From assembly GCA_964019415.1 (NCBI GenBank), contig OZ025871.1, forward strand, positions 4,432,129 through 4,496,128: a stretch of 64,000 bases of DNA, given 5' to 3'. Position 1 is the stretch's first letter; each line of letters starts with the position of its first letter. The notes beneath the pieces are model-generated. The model was not told the origin of the DNA, did not search any database, and saw only the letters and a program-made list of their open reading frames with translations. Shown here piece by piece: positions 1 to 10,911 of the stretch. Source of the stretch: Ianthella basta (Eukaryota; Porifera; Demospongiae; Verongiida; Ianthellidae). The position numbers and the translations under genes were made by a program.

Positions 1-2030
1 TTTGCAACAAATATATAATTGCCTCAACCTACTCCATGCCGGTGCACACAAGTCATGTTCTGTCAAATCTGCATGATGTGCTTCCATGTGGATGACCCAG
101 AGGGTCCTTAACTCCTTCCAGTCATTGGGCTCATTTGGAGATATCCCGTTTTGAGTACTTGTACTAGTCTGTAAATTTAATGTCATCTTCGCTCTCTATT
201 CAGAAGGATGTACCTCCTTTTCTCTGCTACTGTTCCATGTCCTTCAGGATCACTACTCCTCCCCCGCCCCTACTACACCCCCCTTCCACCCCCTGTCCCA
301 CCTTCTGCTTCACCGCCTGCCCAGCCACTGCCCCGCCCACATAGCCAGGTGAGAGGCCTAACCTGTAACACCAGTGACGGCATAGTACCATCCCTGCGTG
401 TATCCAAGTAGGTGTACACGGCTTCCAGGAGCTGAGGTTTGATCACACTCTTCTCTCTAGCATTACAGGAGGAGCACCTCATCCTTTGCCTCCTCCTCAT
501 GTGAACTGCTCCCTCCAAACATTTGCATGCCATGTGTTCCAAGTGAGTCCCTATAGCTGTGAGGCCTGGAGCTCTGGACCTCAGTCAGTAGACCAGTCAG
601 TATACACCTCCTCCTCCTCCTCCTCCTCCAGATTTCTTTTGAGCAGTGTGACCTGCTCCTCCACAGACTGAAGAGGGCAGTGTCCTGGTTGGGACTGAAC
701 AGAAGACACATAGTCTGTGTGTAGGGAAGTGCTTTATGACTCATGTCATTTTTTGTCCTAATCAATTCTTACTTTATATCAGCCGATGCTCGAAACACTG
801 TGTCCCACCAGTACACACTTGGTTCTAATGCAGTAATTTGGGACATTAAATTTCCTTTGCCACAAATCTTATTGTATTCTTGTGGATATGTCTGTGTAAG
901 CAATGCAGCACCTTATTGAGAGTGGAACTGCTGGTTTGAGGTGTCAGAGCTGTCGCGTAATGTCGTATCCAATTATATAGCACAATGTCATATACAGCAC
1001 AATTATAATAACCAGTACTGTATCACATGCAGTGTCTCTATAATAGCTAGCCAAGACACTTTCCTCCATATCTGATGTTGTGTGTGCAGCTGCATATGCA
1101 GTATATGGAAGTACAGAGAGCTGGGAAAAGCTAGCTACTTCAGACTATAATACTAGTACCATGCAGAGTATTTTGATGTTGTTATAACTCAATTCACATC
1201 AAACAGCTGGATACACTTATGGCATAGTTTAATTGCATGAAGGATCCTGGAGTACTATACAGCCAGTGATACCTAATTATAATATGCATGCATTCAGTTG
1301 TAATGGCTAATTAATAAATGTACATGTAATTTGTAGTTTTGTGTAGTGTATTAGTGTAATTTGTAGTTTGCTAGTACTATTCTTGCTTCCTTAATTGCAC
1401 CCTCCAAACAGTTAATAGCTACAGTTATTATTATTTATAATAATTTTAATATTAATATTATGCATGTCAACCATGTCGCTTCACCTGTTGGAGGGACATG
1501 TGCAAATCAGTACACATTCCTGTGCAAACATACGTGTGCTAGCTTGGCCATGCATTCATCACCTGCAGGGGCCATGTAGCTGGTTGTAATTGAGGGTGAC
1601 ATATTGTGTACAAAAACCTGGCATGGAAAGAGAGATGAAATAACTATAGCTAGCTAGCTGTTATGTAGCGACATTAATAGTAGTCACGGATTGCTAACTA
1701 TCTAGGAATTAGTCAGCTTTAACACCTCCTGGAGGTGTACGTTAGAACTGATTTATGTTACCAGTTGCTAGATTGAGTTTTGACTTTTTAAACTGATTAT
1801 TAACTACCAACACCAATGCTTAGCTAGTATGTCTAGATCCTCACACCTCTAGCTAGCTAGAGGTGGTTTAGAACATTTCTGAGTGCACAATAAACATAGC
1901 AGCCATCTAGCAACTGGAAATAAGACTGCCTCAAGTCGGCGAATACCCATGCTGGCATCAGCTGTGTGGCCTGTATGTAGTATTGTATGTACACGTGCCT
2001 ATAAACATGGACGTACATTTGTTGCAACTG
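1..2030. other. No supported gene; weak exon candidates at 0.25-0.54 kb
   Basis: No conserved protein is visible. Two short proline/serine-rich open stretches (about 249-341 and 469-540) are bordered by AG and GTGAG and could be small plus-strand exons, but no reading frame is convincing. A (TCC)n tract lies at 607-629. The rest is AT-rich with scattered TAGC repeats. Confidence 0.3.
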
Positions 2031-2035
2031 GTACA

Positions 2036-2058
2036 TGACGTCATAGCCGCCATCTTGG
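2036..2058 (+). promoter_or_regulatory. CRE-like plus YY1-like sites upstream of the NLR gene
   Basis: A perfect TGACGTCA palindrome (2036-2043) is followed three bases later by GCCGCCATCTTGG (2046-2058), the reverse complement of a YY1-type CAAGATGGCGGC site. It lies 1 kb upstream of the first coding exon and just before a probable non-coding exon, so it may be the core promoter. This is inference from motif and position. The same pair of motifs recurs near transposon 5' ends elsewhere in the window, so it could also be element-derived. Confidence 0.4.
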
Positions 2059-2069
2059 GATATCCCCTT

Positions 2070-2195
2070 CCTATCACGAGTTGGAGAGTTTCATGTACTG
2101 AGTGAAATCTGTGTAGCCACGTTGAGAGACGGCAAGAAATCCTAAATTAAGTCCTTCGTGGAATTGCCAACTGTGCACAGATCACGATCACTGAG
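2070..2195 (+). other. Probable non-coding first exon of the NLR gene
   Basis: A consensus donor (CTGAG followed by GTGAGTAT) at 2196 could splice to the acceptor at 3103 (TTTCTCTGCAG). The exon start is a guess from the promoter-like motifs. It contains a two-codon upstream ORF, ATG-TAC-TGA, at 2093-2101, which could dampen translation. No transcript evidence is available from sequence alone. Confidence 0.35.
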
Positions 2196-3108
2196 GTGAG
2201 TATTTCGTTAATACCGTACATAGCTAGCTAGCTAGCCAGGTAAATCGGCCCTTCAATCCTAGAGTGAACTGCCCGTTATTGAAGAGAACAGACTCTAGTC
2301 CCACTCCACTCTAGTGACATCCCTGCCACTCATGGTTGAATTGTGTGATTTCTCGCTTTCTTCGTTACTTGCCCGTCGCCAGTGTGTTTGTCGTGTGCGA
2401 GACAGCGGTAGCTAGTTAGCTAGCTACGTAATTAGCCCGTAAGATGGCTTTAATCGACTGGATTCAGTTGACACTGAGCAGAATGGTGTGTTGTACAATC
2501 TACGTACGTATTTCAGATGGCTTTCAAAGGGCAAATGGTGTGACGTCACTATCTTAATCAGTCAATGTTGCTTCTCTTTTGCTTCATGTCTATTGCCATG
2601 TAGGTAGGTACGTATTGCTTTTTGGCTACTTTGTCACTGTGGTCCCACCCTTATTGTGTTCCATTGAAAGCTGGGATGAAAGGGGAGCTAGCAAGCTAAC
2701 TATTTGTGTATGATGAAGGAGGCACCATGACAAATACCTTCTAAAAGGTTGCCAGAGATTGATTGCTATTACTAAATGATGGAGTTCATGCTCTATCTCA
2801 ATCAATAAAGCCTGGACTACCTGAGCCCTGTCATGATTGTGTCAAGTGTCTCAGCTAGACTTCAGTCCAGTCAATACTTGCTACTAGTAGATCCCACACT
2901 GGTGTACTGTTCCCACTCTTACTGCCTGTGCCCTGTACGTAAGGGGTGGTTAATGTCTGCCAGTTAAGGGAAGGTACACAAATGAACAGCTAATAGAAAT
3001 AGACTTGGCCCATGTGGATGTTGGTCAGGTTGACTTAGGTTGTGTGTAATGTATTGAATGGGTAACTATGGGTATCCAGTTTATCACTTTTCTTTCTCTG
3101 CAGGTGTC

Positions 3109-3523
3109 ATGCCTATATCAAATGAGCAGTGGCGTGTGGCTGTAGGACTGTGGGTTGCCCGCTTCCAGCGGACACTCATCATCAGGAGAGGAGTGAAGCG
3201 AGCAGAGTCCAGTCAGGAAGGTGCATCTTCTCCGTTAGGTCAATCACACAGTGGGGAAAAGAAGTCCATGCTAAAGAGAAAAGGGAGAAAGAAACACAAA
3301 GAAGACTCTTTGGGCAATCAGGTTATCACAGCTGATGACTTGTACAGTGGCTTGTGTGATCTTACACAAAACAGCAAGTGCAGAGACAGCACAGACAGGA
3401 GTCGGTTAAGCCCTTTGCTGGAGCTGTTAGAGTGCACCAAATGGACTTCACTTCTTGTTGTCATAATGATCCTCCTATTCCTAAGTGGTGACATTGAAAC
3501 TAACCCTGGACCCATGGAGAGAG
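3109..3523 (+). CDS. NLR exon 1: leader module ending in a 2A ribosome-skipping motif
   Basis: The exon follows an acceptor at 3103 and ends at a GTAGGT donor at 3524. Translation starts at the first ATG after the acceptor and gives 138 residues plus one base. Residues 1-30 are Trp/Arg-rich, about 62-75 are strongly basic (KRKGRKKHK), about 110-126 are hydrophobic (LLVVIMILLFLSG), and 127-135 read GDIETNPGP. That matches the D-x-E-x-N-P-G-P consensus of 2A peptides, with the usual Leu-rich stretch before it. In known 2A sequences the ribosome skips the Gly-Pro bond (here 134/135), so residues 1-134 would be released and the rest of the receptor would start at Pro. N-terminal 2A-like motifs are known in sea urchin NLR proteins. 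The donor phase (1) fits the CARD exon at 5937. The function of the leader is unknown. Confidence 0.85.
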
Positions 3524-3862
3524 GTAGGTAGTTGTGGTTCAATGAAGCATTGTGTCCTAGTACTGGTCATGTCAGCAGTCACTGGTTGTGCTTCTTATTT
3601 GACTGTTATCTTGGGCAGGACTCGCTGCTAGATGGAGATTTGTTTATTGTTAATGGTCAGTTTACACAAGTCATGAGGCACTTATTGCGCAGCAGTAATA
3701 CAGGTCACGTTAGCAGTCACTGTTTGTGCTGCTTGCTTGACTGTGATGTTGGCCGGAGTCCAGACTAGCTGTTAGTTACTGGTTTGTGACATAGAGCTAC
3801 TGAGGATGACAGGGTTGAGGACTTTGTTTGTCATCTTTTATAATTATTATGTGCTATTGGCA

Positions 3863-4490
3863 TAGCGTAAGCTGCCAATTATTGACCACTTTTCATACCT
3901 TGGAGCGTAACTTGGGCGCCGAAGGTTGCAGAAGCTTGATTCTTGCGGTGAAAGATAGCTGAACAACAGGTTGTCCTGTCCAGCCATTTCAACTATAACT
4001 ACATTCATTGCCTAAGTGCTCGCCATTTCCGTGGACCCGGTGATAGACCAATTATCGACCAAGCGTACAATTATTGACCGCACATACAAATGCCTATACC
4101 AATTATTGACCGATACACAGAAATCGTTTAGTAACTTTGCTTCACAATAACTCAGCAATCTAGGATTGACCAGGAATGCAGAGCAAGGTGTGCCACGTTG
4201 TAAAGCAGATTTCGAGAGGAAGGCTGGTACTGTTCGCAAGTTATAATGCGTTCAGACAAGACGCGTACACGTTTACTCTTCGCTCCGCTACGATTTTCTT
4301 GTAAATAAATATTTCCCTCTCTTAATTAAAGACGACGGCTAATGTTTACCAGAGTCTGCAGGAAGCCTTCTATCAATGCGCAAAGGTCCCTCACTCTGTT
4401 TACAGTTCCGTAAAAGTGAACTATTCGTGCATGTTTCAGGATACTACCGATCGATAATAGGTACTGGTCAATAATTGGCAGGTTACGCTA
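3863..4490. mobile_element. Non-autonomous TIR element, probable TA target site
   Basis: The ends are inverted repeats of about 30 bp: TAGCGTAAGCTGCCAATTAT at the left and its near-perfect complement ending GGTTACGCTA at the right. Counting TA as the duplicated target, the element runs GCGTAA...TTACGC. The motif CAATTATTGACC occurs in the left end, three more times inside (about 4048, 4068 and 4099, one with a change) and inverted in the right end. No transposase is encoded. It lies in the first coding intron of the NLR gene. Confidence 0.65.
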
Positions 4491-5936
4491 CTCTCACACA
4501 GAGGTGAGAATAACAGAAGATGTGTCCTGGCTATTTATTGAAGTATGCCAATTGCGGGCATGTGGTACTGTCCTATAAATGATATGTAAACAGCTAATTC
4601 AGTAACAGTGAATCAGTCTCAGGTGACCAGACCGTACTGACAACAGGATACTATTTGCTGTTTGCTATAGGCTACTATTAGCCATTGTCTGTTGTGAGCA
4701 CTGAAAGTGAATGTTCAGTGCTGTCTTGATTGAGTTATCTCCCATGTACCCCCCCTTAGTATGGGGTGTGTCCAAAGTCACTAGGCAATGTGCTAAACTA
4801 TAGTAGCTACAATGCATATGTGCCAACTATCCTGATTTAGGCGGAACATGCCTTACATCAGGCAGATGTCCTTCTGTCAATTCTCTGTGTGTTGCCTTTG
4901 AAGAGTTCTGTGCTCAGCTTTTTTGGCCAAAGTCCCACAGGATACTGACTGGTTAGGATTTATGTACCATAGCGGATCCAAACTTTAGCGAAATGTGTTT
5001 GAATGCTCATTTATTTTAGCCTACTCAGTTGGACCGTGTAATTGGCAGAATAGGTATTGTAAAGCATTCATGTGACTGTAGACATTGAAAAATTTAATAT
5101 CTACAATTCTACGTAATAACTACCCACCGTTATGTATAATGACATCATGAAAATTTTTGTGAATATAAGCTGATGTGAATTTGTCTGCACCAATAGTACC
5201 ACATCTTAATTAAAAGGCATACACAGTATGTGTGGTTGTTGATCACTGAGTCTTGAGCCTAGATAGGGCAGAGAAGATCAAGATGATAACACTGATTTAC
5301 TATAAGCTTCACAAAGTGCATTTGTTGGATCCTATTACACTTCAGCGGAATATTCTTAGTGGGTTTTTGGCTTGGGCATGTGTGCTAGTTTGGAGTAATG
5401 ACATTATGTTGCATCACCAAACCACCTAGCACATGCATGCAAGGTGAACATTTGGGAAGCTGAATTTGTGAGAAGGTGATGTAAAGGTGGATGGATGCTG
5501 TCCTCTATAGTGTATCACCAACAGAAATGCTTGTAATAGTACAAAACCATCCTCTAGTATGACTTTGCAGTACTTCTGTATACATACATAGTTGTTGCCA
5601 TTGTAGCAATTTGATAGAGGCTTTCTACACCGCTGCATTTTGCTGTTGCATGTACTTGATCAGTGCATTAGTCATCCCATAACTAGGTCAGTGTAATACT
5701 TGATACTGTAGAGGCTTATTGTTGTAGGCTCTTCAAAAGGGAATTAATGAGCAGATTTATGTGGCACAAATAAATTGATAACAGAATGTTTCGGCAGAAC
5801 AGAATGTTACTGTAGAGGCTTATTGTTGTAGGTATGTCGGATTAGGTTCACATAATATTTTAGTAGTCATTGCCTCTGTGTAAGTGTTGTGAAAATTGAA
5901 ACACACATCCCCCTTCCCCACTGTCCTGTACTTCAG
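4491..5936. other. Rest of NLR intron 1, no gene seen
   Basis: No coding signal. A 25-bp direct repeat (TACTGTAGAGGCTTATTGTT and following bases) occurs near 5706 and again near 5808. A stretch at about 4823-4920 resembles one at 8066-8160 (CAACTATC.TGATTTAGG.GG...), suggesting an old dispersed repeat. Confidence 0.5.
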
Positions 5937-6263
5937 ACAGCAGAAGCCATCCCATGAGTCGTTGGAATGATGCTGCCTTAGTTTCTCTAAGAGACAAGCT
6001 CAAACTGAATGTACAATTGAGCATGGGTCTCAGTGATAAACTGGAAAAGCCAGCAGGTGGCTTTATGAGTCGCGATGAAGCTCAGACGATAATGCAACTC
6101 CCTAACAGCAGGGAACAGATTAACGGAGTCATTGAGTCCCTACGTGGTAAAGGAGATGAAGACTTTCAGACATTCTGTGTGATGCTGCGAGAATGCAATT
6201 ATGCTGTATGGGCAGATGAGCTGGAGAGGGAGGCTGAGCGCTTCAAGGCAAGAGGAGGAAAAG
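5937..6263 (+). CDS. NLR exon 2: CARD domain
   Basis: The exon runs from an acceptor (CTGTACTTCAG) to a GTACTG donor. It joins exon 1 in phase (G+AC) and is open throughout, 109 codons. The product has the helix pattern of a caspase-recruitment (CARD) death-fold domain: an N-terminal Leu-rich helix, GGFMSRDEAQ, then a linker with NSREQ, then the typical ESLRGKGDEDFQTFCVMLRE stretch, which resembles the L-P-x-K-G-x-x-A-F-x-x-F signature. CARDs recruit partners by CARD-CARD contact in the cytoplasm, which fits an effector domain in front of NACHT. A DEATH domain is the main alternative. It ends in phase 1. Confidence 0.8.
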
Positions 6264-6672
6264 GTACTGGCGCTAATCGTAATGTGGTCTTGCATTCAAT
6301 TTGATAGCCTCATACAGTACATCTAGGCCAATTTTATACGAGGAAATTGGCCTTGTATACATTGCTGTATATATCGTATTTTTGTTGGATGTTTATGTAA
6401 CTTTCTCTTAGTCATCACTGAAGTCATATTTCATTCTGTCACAAAATAGAATGCATGCAAATACTAGAGTATGTATACTAGAGAGGAGATTTTGTGAGTT
6501 GCGGGATTAGCATGGCTGCCAAATCGTATGTCCTTGGTAATACTTTTATCAGTGTAAGGTTTTTGTAACTAAGTGCTCACTTGGGTGACTGGTCCCACTG
6601 TACTTGTGATACCCACTGCACAACAAACTGCGCACAATCTTGGGCATGTGTAGTAGGAAGTAAGCCAGTATG
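6264..6672. other. NLR intron 2, left part
   Basis: No gene. The 20 bases ending near 6602 (GGGTGACTGGTCCCACTGTA) resemble the terminal repeat of a Tigger element seen at about 30893-30908, so this may be a solo end of such an element. Confidence 0.35.
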
Positions 6673-7607
6673 TAGTCTATCGAGGTAGACCTCTTTTGCG
6701 TTTTCGCGTAACCAGAAGTAATGGGCAGGGAAAGGCAAAAGAGGGTCTAGCAGAGGTCATTAATATTCATAATAAGGTATTTCACACTTTGCAAGCAACA
6801 TGTACCGTAGTCTGGCTTGCTAGACCGCCCCACCCAGGGTAAACTGGCTATGATTGCTCTGCAGTGTAGCGAGGCTGTGCAACCAGTCAGTTAGCTCAGT
6901 TAGGAACTGAGGATGGCCGAACCACTGAGCTCTGTATGTGCTGCCTGCAAATTGGCCATTCCCAAAAGCAAGCCCAAGTGTCGCTTGCAGCATGAGTTGT
7001 CCCGAGGAGGCGGCCCAACAGAGTTGTACCACCAGCTGAGAGGAATTGCTGGCGCTGAGTTGTCTGCAAGTCTGGGTTCCACTTCTTGTGCTTGTCATGC
7101 CTGGGTAGGCTTCTGTCGGTTGCGAATCAGAAAAAAAAACACTACGAAGAGTCAAGGAGTGAACTTCTTCGCAAGCTGCATGACCCCTTTGCTCCCTCTC
7201 CAATGAGAATAAGCCCTCAGAGATTGACTAGTCAGTCGCAGAAACGACCTTTGCCATTTCCAGCTAAAACTGTAGTCTCCCCTTTTGCCAAAAGACCAGC
7301 TTCTGGTTCAGGGAGCACCGAAGAGCCATCAGCAACGCCTCTTCAAAAAGTATTGAGGCACTTGAGATAGCATCCATCCACACAGTGAAGAGTGCCGCCT
7401 TTACTGCTCGCACTGCAACAAAGCCGTCCATGTTTACCTAACGTGGAGGTGTCGATGAGGTGCCACTACTAGTTGGATTCAGCTATTTGATCTGATTGGT
7501 CAATCGGCTATGAATATTAATGACCTCTGCTAGACCCTGTTTTACCTTTCCCTGCCCGTTACTTCTGGTTACACAAAAATGCGAAAGAGGTCTAGCTCGA
7601 TAGACTA
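6673..7607. mobile_element. MULE-like TIR element with 9-bp target duplication
   Basis: Long terminal inverted repeats of about 98 bp start TAGTCTATCGAG at each end. The element is flanked by a perfect 9-bp direct repeat, GCCAGTATG (6664-6672 and 7608-7616). A 9-bp duplication with long TIRs is typical of Mutator-like elements. It encodes no transposase but carries a coding-like fragment inside. It sits in NLR intron 2 between the CARD and linker exons. Confidence 0.8.
6913..7369 (+). pseudogene. Gene fragment with zinc-binding Cys pattern inside the TIR element
   Basis: A plus-strand frame starts MAEPLSSVCAACKLAIPK and holds Cys pairs (CAAC, later SCACHA). A second frame takes over near 7086 with LSCLGRLLSVANQKKKHYEE, followed by a Ser/Pro/Lys-rich tail. 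The two frames look like one protein broken by a frameshift or a missing splice: a Cys-rich zinc-binding head followed by a charged helix. I do not recognise the family. Its place inside a non-autonomous TIR element suggests a captured host gene fragment. Confidence 0.45.
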
Positions 7608-7738
7608 GCCAGTATGATATTATGACTAACTTGTGTAGCATGAAAACTTCACTATTATTGAGATTCCTGTGCTGACATCAATGTCATTTATAATGTCTTT
7701 GAGTTTAATGTGACTCTCTCTATACTTTTGCTTTGCAG

Positions 7739-7803
7739 TAGACAGAAGAGTAGGAATATCTGAAGGAGGGTCATCCTCAATGAACAGTGAGGTTAATATG
7801 GAG
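7739..7803 (+). CDS. NLR exon 3: short linker exon
   Basis: Sixty-five bases between a pyrimidine-rich acceptor (CTTTTGCTTTGCAG) and a GTAGGT donor. The exon supplies the missing phase step: it accepts phase 1 from the CARD exon (G+TA) and leaves phase 0 for the NACHT exon. The 22 residues (VDRRVGISEGGSSSMNSEVN...) are Ser/Gly/Glu-rich, as expected of a flexible linker. The bridging of two otherwise incompatible phases is the main support. Confidence 0.7.
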
Positions 7804-8645
7804 GTAGGTTGCTGTTTGTACATGCTTTGTATGTACATGCATGTGCATGTCTGTCAATGAAAACACTAAACAGATGTTGTCTCGATATTATGTTACTTAA
7901 GGTGGGCTAGGAGTGCTGTGCAGAATCCTGTACGGTACTCGTAGTCCATGATATTGAGTAGCCCAGCAGGTGGCTGCACAGGTCTCATCCAGTCTTCATT
8001 TTGATATTGCATCATTTACAAGCCCTTATATTGTGTCATCTGCAAGCTTATGCATAGCCATAGGTGTCAACTATCTTGATTTAGGTGGGAGCATGCCGTG
8101 CTGTCCTGCTGTCACTCCTCAGTGTCTTGCTTTTGAAGCATTCTCTCTTAACCCTATTAAAAAGCCTTGCTGAACAAACAATATATATGGCTGTTTAAAG
8201 CTGATACAACCAGAATAAACTAATTTGAAACATGTTTGAAGCAATATAGGGGTGCCGCAGCGTAGGGGTATTGTTTTCAGATTTAGGTATTCATATGACT
8301 TCATAATGTGGTAGAGGCTCATGCTACGTTGTCTAGCAGGTTTATGGGGCGTTGATGAGCATTCACGTAGCTAAAAGGATGGTTCAGGTAAAACGTTTTG
8401 ACCATGAGGGTCTTCATCAGTTGCAAAACTGAAGTGTACAGGTACAGGAGTTGGCTTTATACAGCAACATGTGTTGAAAAAGGGCGGGAAAGTCAGGTGA
8501 TAGGTGATAGGTCATGAGTGAATAATAGAAATAATAATAATAATAATAATAATTAATCATAAGAATAAAAATATTATAGTAGTATCGATGATAAGTCATA
8601 GTAAGAATATAATGAGAATATGGTGACTTGTCTGTTTTGTAATGG

Positions 8646-8945
8646 TCATGGTGGGTTCAATATGGGGTTCCACACAGATGGCAGGCACAGACCGCGGTCC
8701 AAGTTCATGGCCTTCTTGTTGTGTTGGATATGGATGGCCTCTGTTGTCTTTCTTTGCCAAAACCCTTTGACGCATCCTCTGACTCTGGCTTCATCCCAAT
8801 TGATAGCATGTTTGGTCTCATGAGCGCGGACCGCGATACCATTCTTCGGGTCCCCTCTTTTTACTGCGGAATTGTGCTCCCCAAGTCTGATTTTCAAAGT
8901 CCTCTTTGTTTCATCTATGTAGACATCATCACATTCTTTTCCGCC
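8646..8945 (-). pseudogene. GIY-YIG endonuclease domain of a Penelope-like element
   Basis: The minus-strand ORF (open from 9035, but the first part is terminal-repeat sequence) contains CDDVYIDETKRTLKIRLGEH, the VYIGET-x-R-x-x-x-R-x-x-EH core of GIY-YIG nucleases. Further on come DPKNGIAVRAHETKHAINWD and a C-terminal MNLD...WNP motif typical of Penelope endonucleases. The expected Gly of YIGE is Asp here. With no reverse transcriptase left, it is a dead fragment. Confidence 0.75.
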
Positions 8946-9007
8946 CTTTTTGAACACATGCTGCTGTATAAAGCCAACTCCTGTACCTGTACACTTCAGT
9001 TTTGTAA

Positions 9008-9033
9008 CTGATGAAGACCCTCGTGGTCGAAAC
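9008..9033 (+). ncRNA. Hammerhead-ribozyme-like core in the Penelope terminal arm
   Basis: The arm contains CTGATGA (9008-9014), a four-pair stem GACC/GGTC (9016-9019 and 9025-9028) with a five-base loop, and GAAAC (9029-9033): the order and sequence of a hammerhead core. Penelope-like elements are known to carry minimal hammerheads in their terminal repeats. There is one extra A before the stem, and I cannot show convincing stems I and III, so activity is doubtful. The other arm (minus strand, about 8398-8424) has the same core with GAAAC changed to CAAAA. Confidence 0.4.
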
Positions 9034-9095
9034 ATTTTACTTTATTGAACCATCCTGTTAGCTACATGAATGCTCATCAACGCCCCATAAACCTG

Positions 9096-10911
9096 TATGA
9101 CTTCATGTCTGTAATCATGTAGTTTCTGTCATTGCAAATGGTGGCACTCATATTAATCTGTACCGAACTTAAATCATCTCCAATGGATCCAGATTCAGAT
9201 TGCTCCAGATTCTTCTGCATGCGAGATACAGCTCCAATTGTCTCGGATGGACATTCGCTTGTTCGACACTCTCTGTTTGCTAGCCTCAAAATCATCATTC
9301 CTCGTACTTGGATGTATATCCAAAGAAAGCAAAGTGTTTCTAAAACAAGAAATAACGTTATAATAGAAAGTTTCCTAACTGTTCTCCTGCATGGTACAGC
9401 CCCAAATACAACAGAGGTTGGCCAATAATGACAGAGACAAGTGAATCATGGCATTACCACTTAATGTGAAGGACATGCGATCATACTTACCTGTGTATGT
9501 GACCTTGCTTACAACTGTGCCCCAGTGCCCCATGACTTATTTAACTGTAAATACTTGTTTATGTTAATATGGTGAATTCCATGATTGAAGTTCAGTCCAT
9601 GACATTTCTAGCTCATCTAATAGTATATGGATGTGAGAGAGTATTGAGAACTTTTCTCCTGCTTTTTGAGTTAGTGGGCCCTTTTTCAGCACTTCTGTCC
9701 CACTTTAGTTACTTGCTAGGTTGACATCTATGTCCTTAGTTGTTCGAGCTTGCAAGCATTCTGATGAGTAGAAGGAGGTGAAGCGAATGGTTGTAGCAGT
9801 TAGAGATGAGAGCACCCCTCCTCCACCAGCTTGAAGAGCCATTGAAACAGTAACTCTCAAGTTTTCTCCTTTTTAAGTGATGCATTCGTTGTGTCTGACA
9901 GTAAATCTCCTGAGAACACCACGGCGAATAAGCCTGTCACCAGACTGAATGCCTCTATTGGCCATCCTGAAAGCTTGAGAGCCTCTGGAAGGTTCGAGCT
10001 GGCCAAGAAAGAGGTTGAACTCTTCCATCCAAGTGCAAACCAGCTGTGCCCAGGGAGCCGGCTCAACCCTAAGCACAAAGCTGCCCTGAAGCCTAAGCCT
10101 GCCGCCATGCATGAAGTCTCTTGCAACAAAGACAGAAGTCAGAAACAGCTGCGAAGCCAAGGAAAGTGCCAGCAATAAAACATGCTGCAAGACTCATAAC
10201 CCATGACCCTGTCATGGGGGGGGGGGGGGGGGTTCTTGTTTAACCAAAGTGGACAAGAACACAGTTCAATACTATGAGTGCTGCTGAGCAGTGTCCAGTT
10301 GACCCATTACTACCTACAGGCCTAGGTATTAGTAGTTAACGTGGAATGACAAGTTTGTGGGACTATAATGTAGAGTTTTCAGTGGCAGGTGGAACTTATC
10401 CAGTGCTGGGGGGGGGGGTTCTTTCGACTCCCTCCCCCCCATCCCTCCCAGCCTACGAGCCTGCCATGGGCACGATTGCTGCAAAGCGAAGAAGGTGCCT
10501 GCTGTGAAGAAGCCCACAAAGTAACTCTGTTTAATGACTAGATTTTACTATTAGAGCTAGATTGCTTTGTAATGTGGAAGCTGAAGCATGGCCCACATAG
10601 CACGCTGTTTGACTACGTATTACAAAATACACGAAATTCTTCTCATCCTCCCTTGCAAATCACTTTGTTATATTTGTTGATTGTTATATTCACTACCAAT
10701 GTCTAATGTATAGGACTGCTGGACATTAACATTTGAATTATGGGATGAACTGCTTGTCAGTGATCCTATGCCTCAATGATACTTTCCATTATAGCACGAA
10801 AACATTCTGTTGGTAGATAATGACTGGTCAGGAATTTTCAGAAATTGTAGTGTATGACTTTCTCACTGGCCATTCCATAATATGCAACCACCAAGCATGC
10901 TATAATGCTTA
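9096..10911. other. NLR intron 3 segment, no confident gene
   Basis: A 95-codon plus-strand open frame (9891-10178), Lys/Ser/Pro-rich, is the only sizeable one; it has no recognisable domain and could be chance or a pseudogene. Two poly-G runs lie at about 10216-10232 and 10409-10418. Nothing else is supported. Confidence 0.35.

Larger units (their letters stand above)
8337..9095 (-). mobile_element. Penelope-like element remnant with inverted terminal arms
   Basis: Two arms of about 155 bp (8337-8492 and 8937-9095) are imperfect inverted copies of each other. They flank a minus-strand ORF for a GIY-YIG endonuclease. Penelope-like elements carry such a nuclease at the C-terminus and often have terminal repeats in inverted order. 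The reverse transcriptase part is absent, so this is a truncated copy. An (ATA)n tract lies near 8531-8553. Confidence 0.7.

Noticed and set aside
3490-3523. Viral origin of the 2A motif
   Set aside because: The motif is in a spliced host exon joined in phase to a CARD and NACHT gene. No viral polymerase, capsid or protease is nearby.
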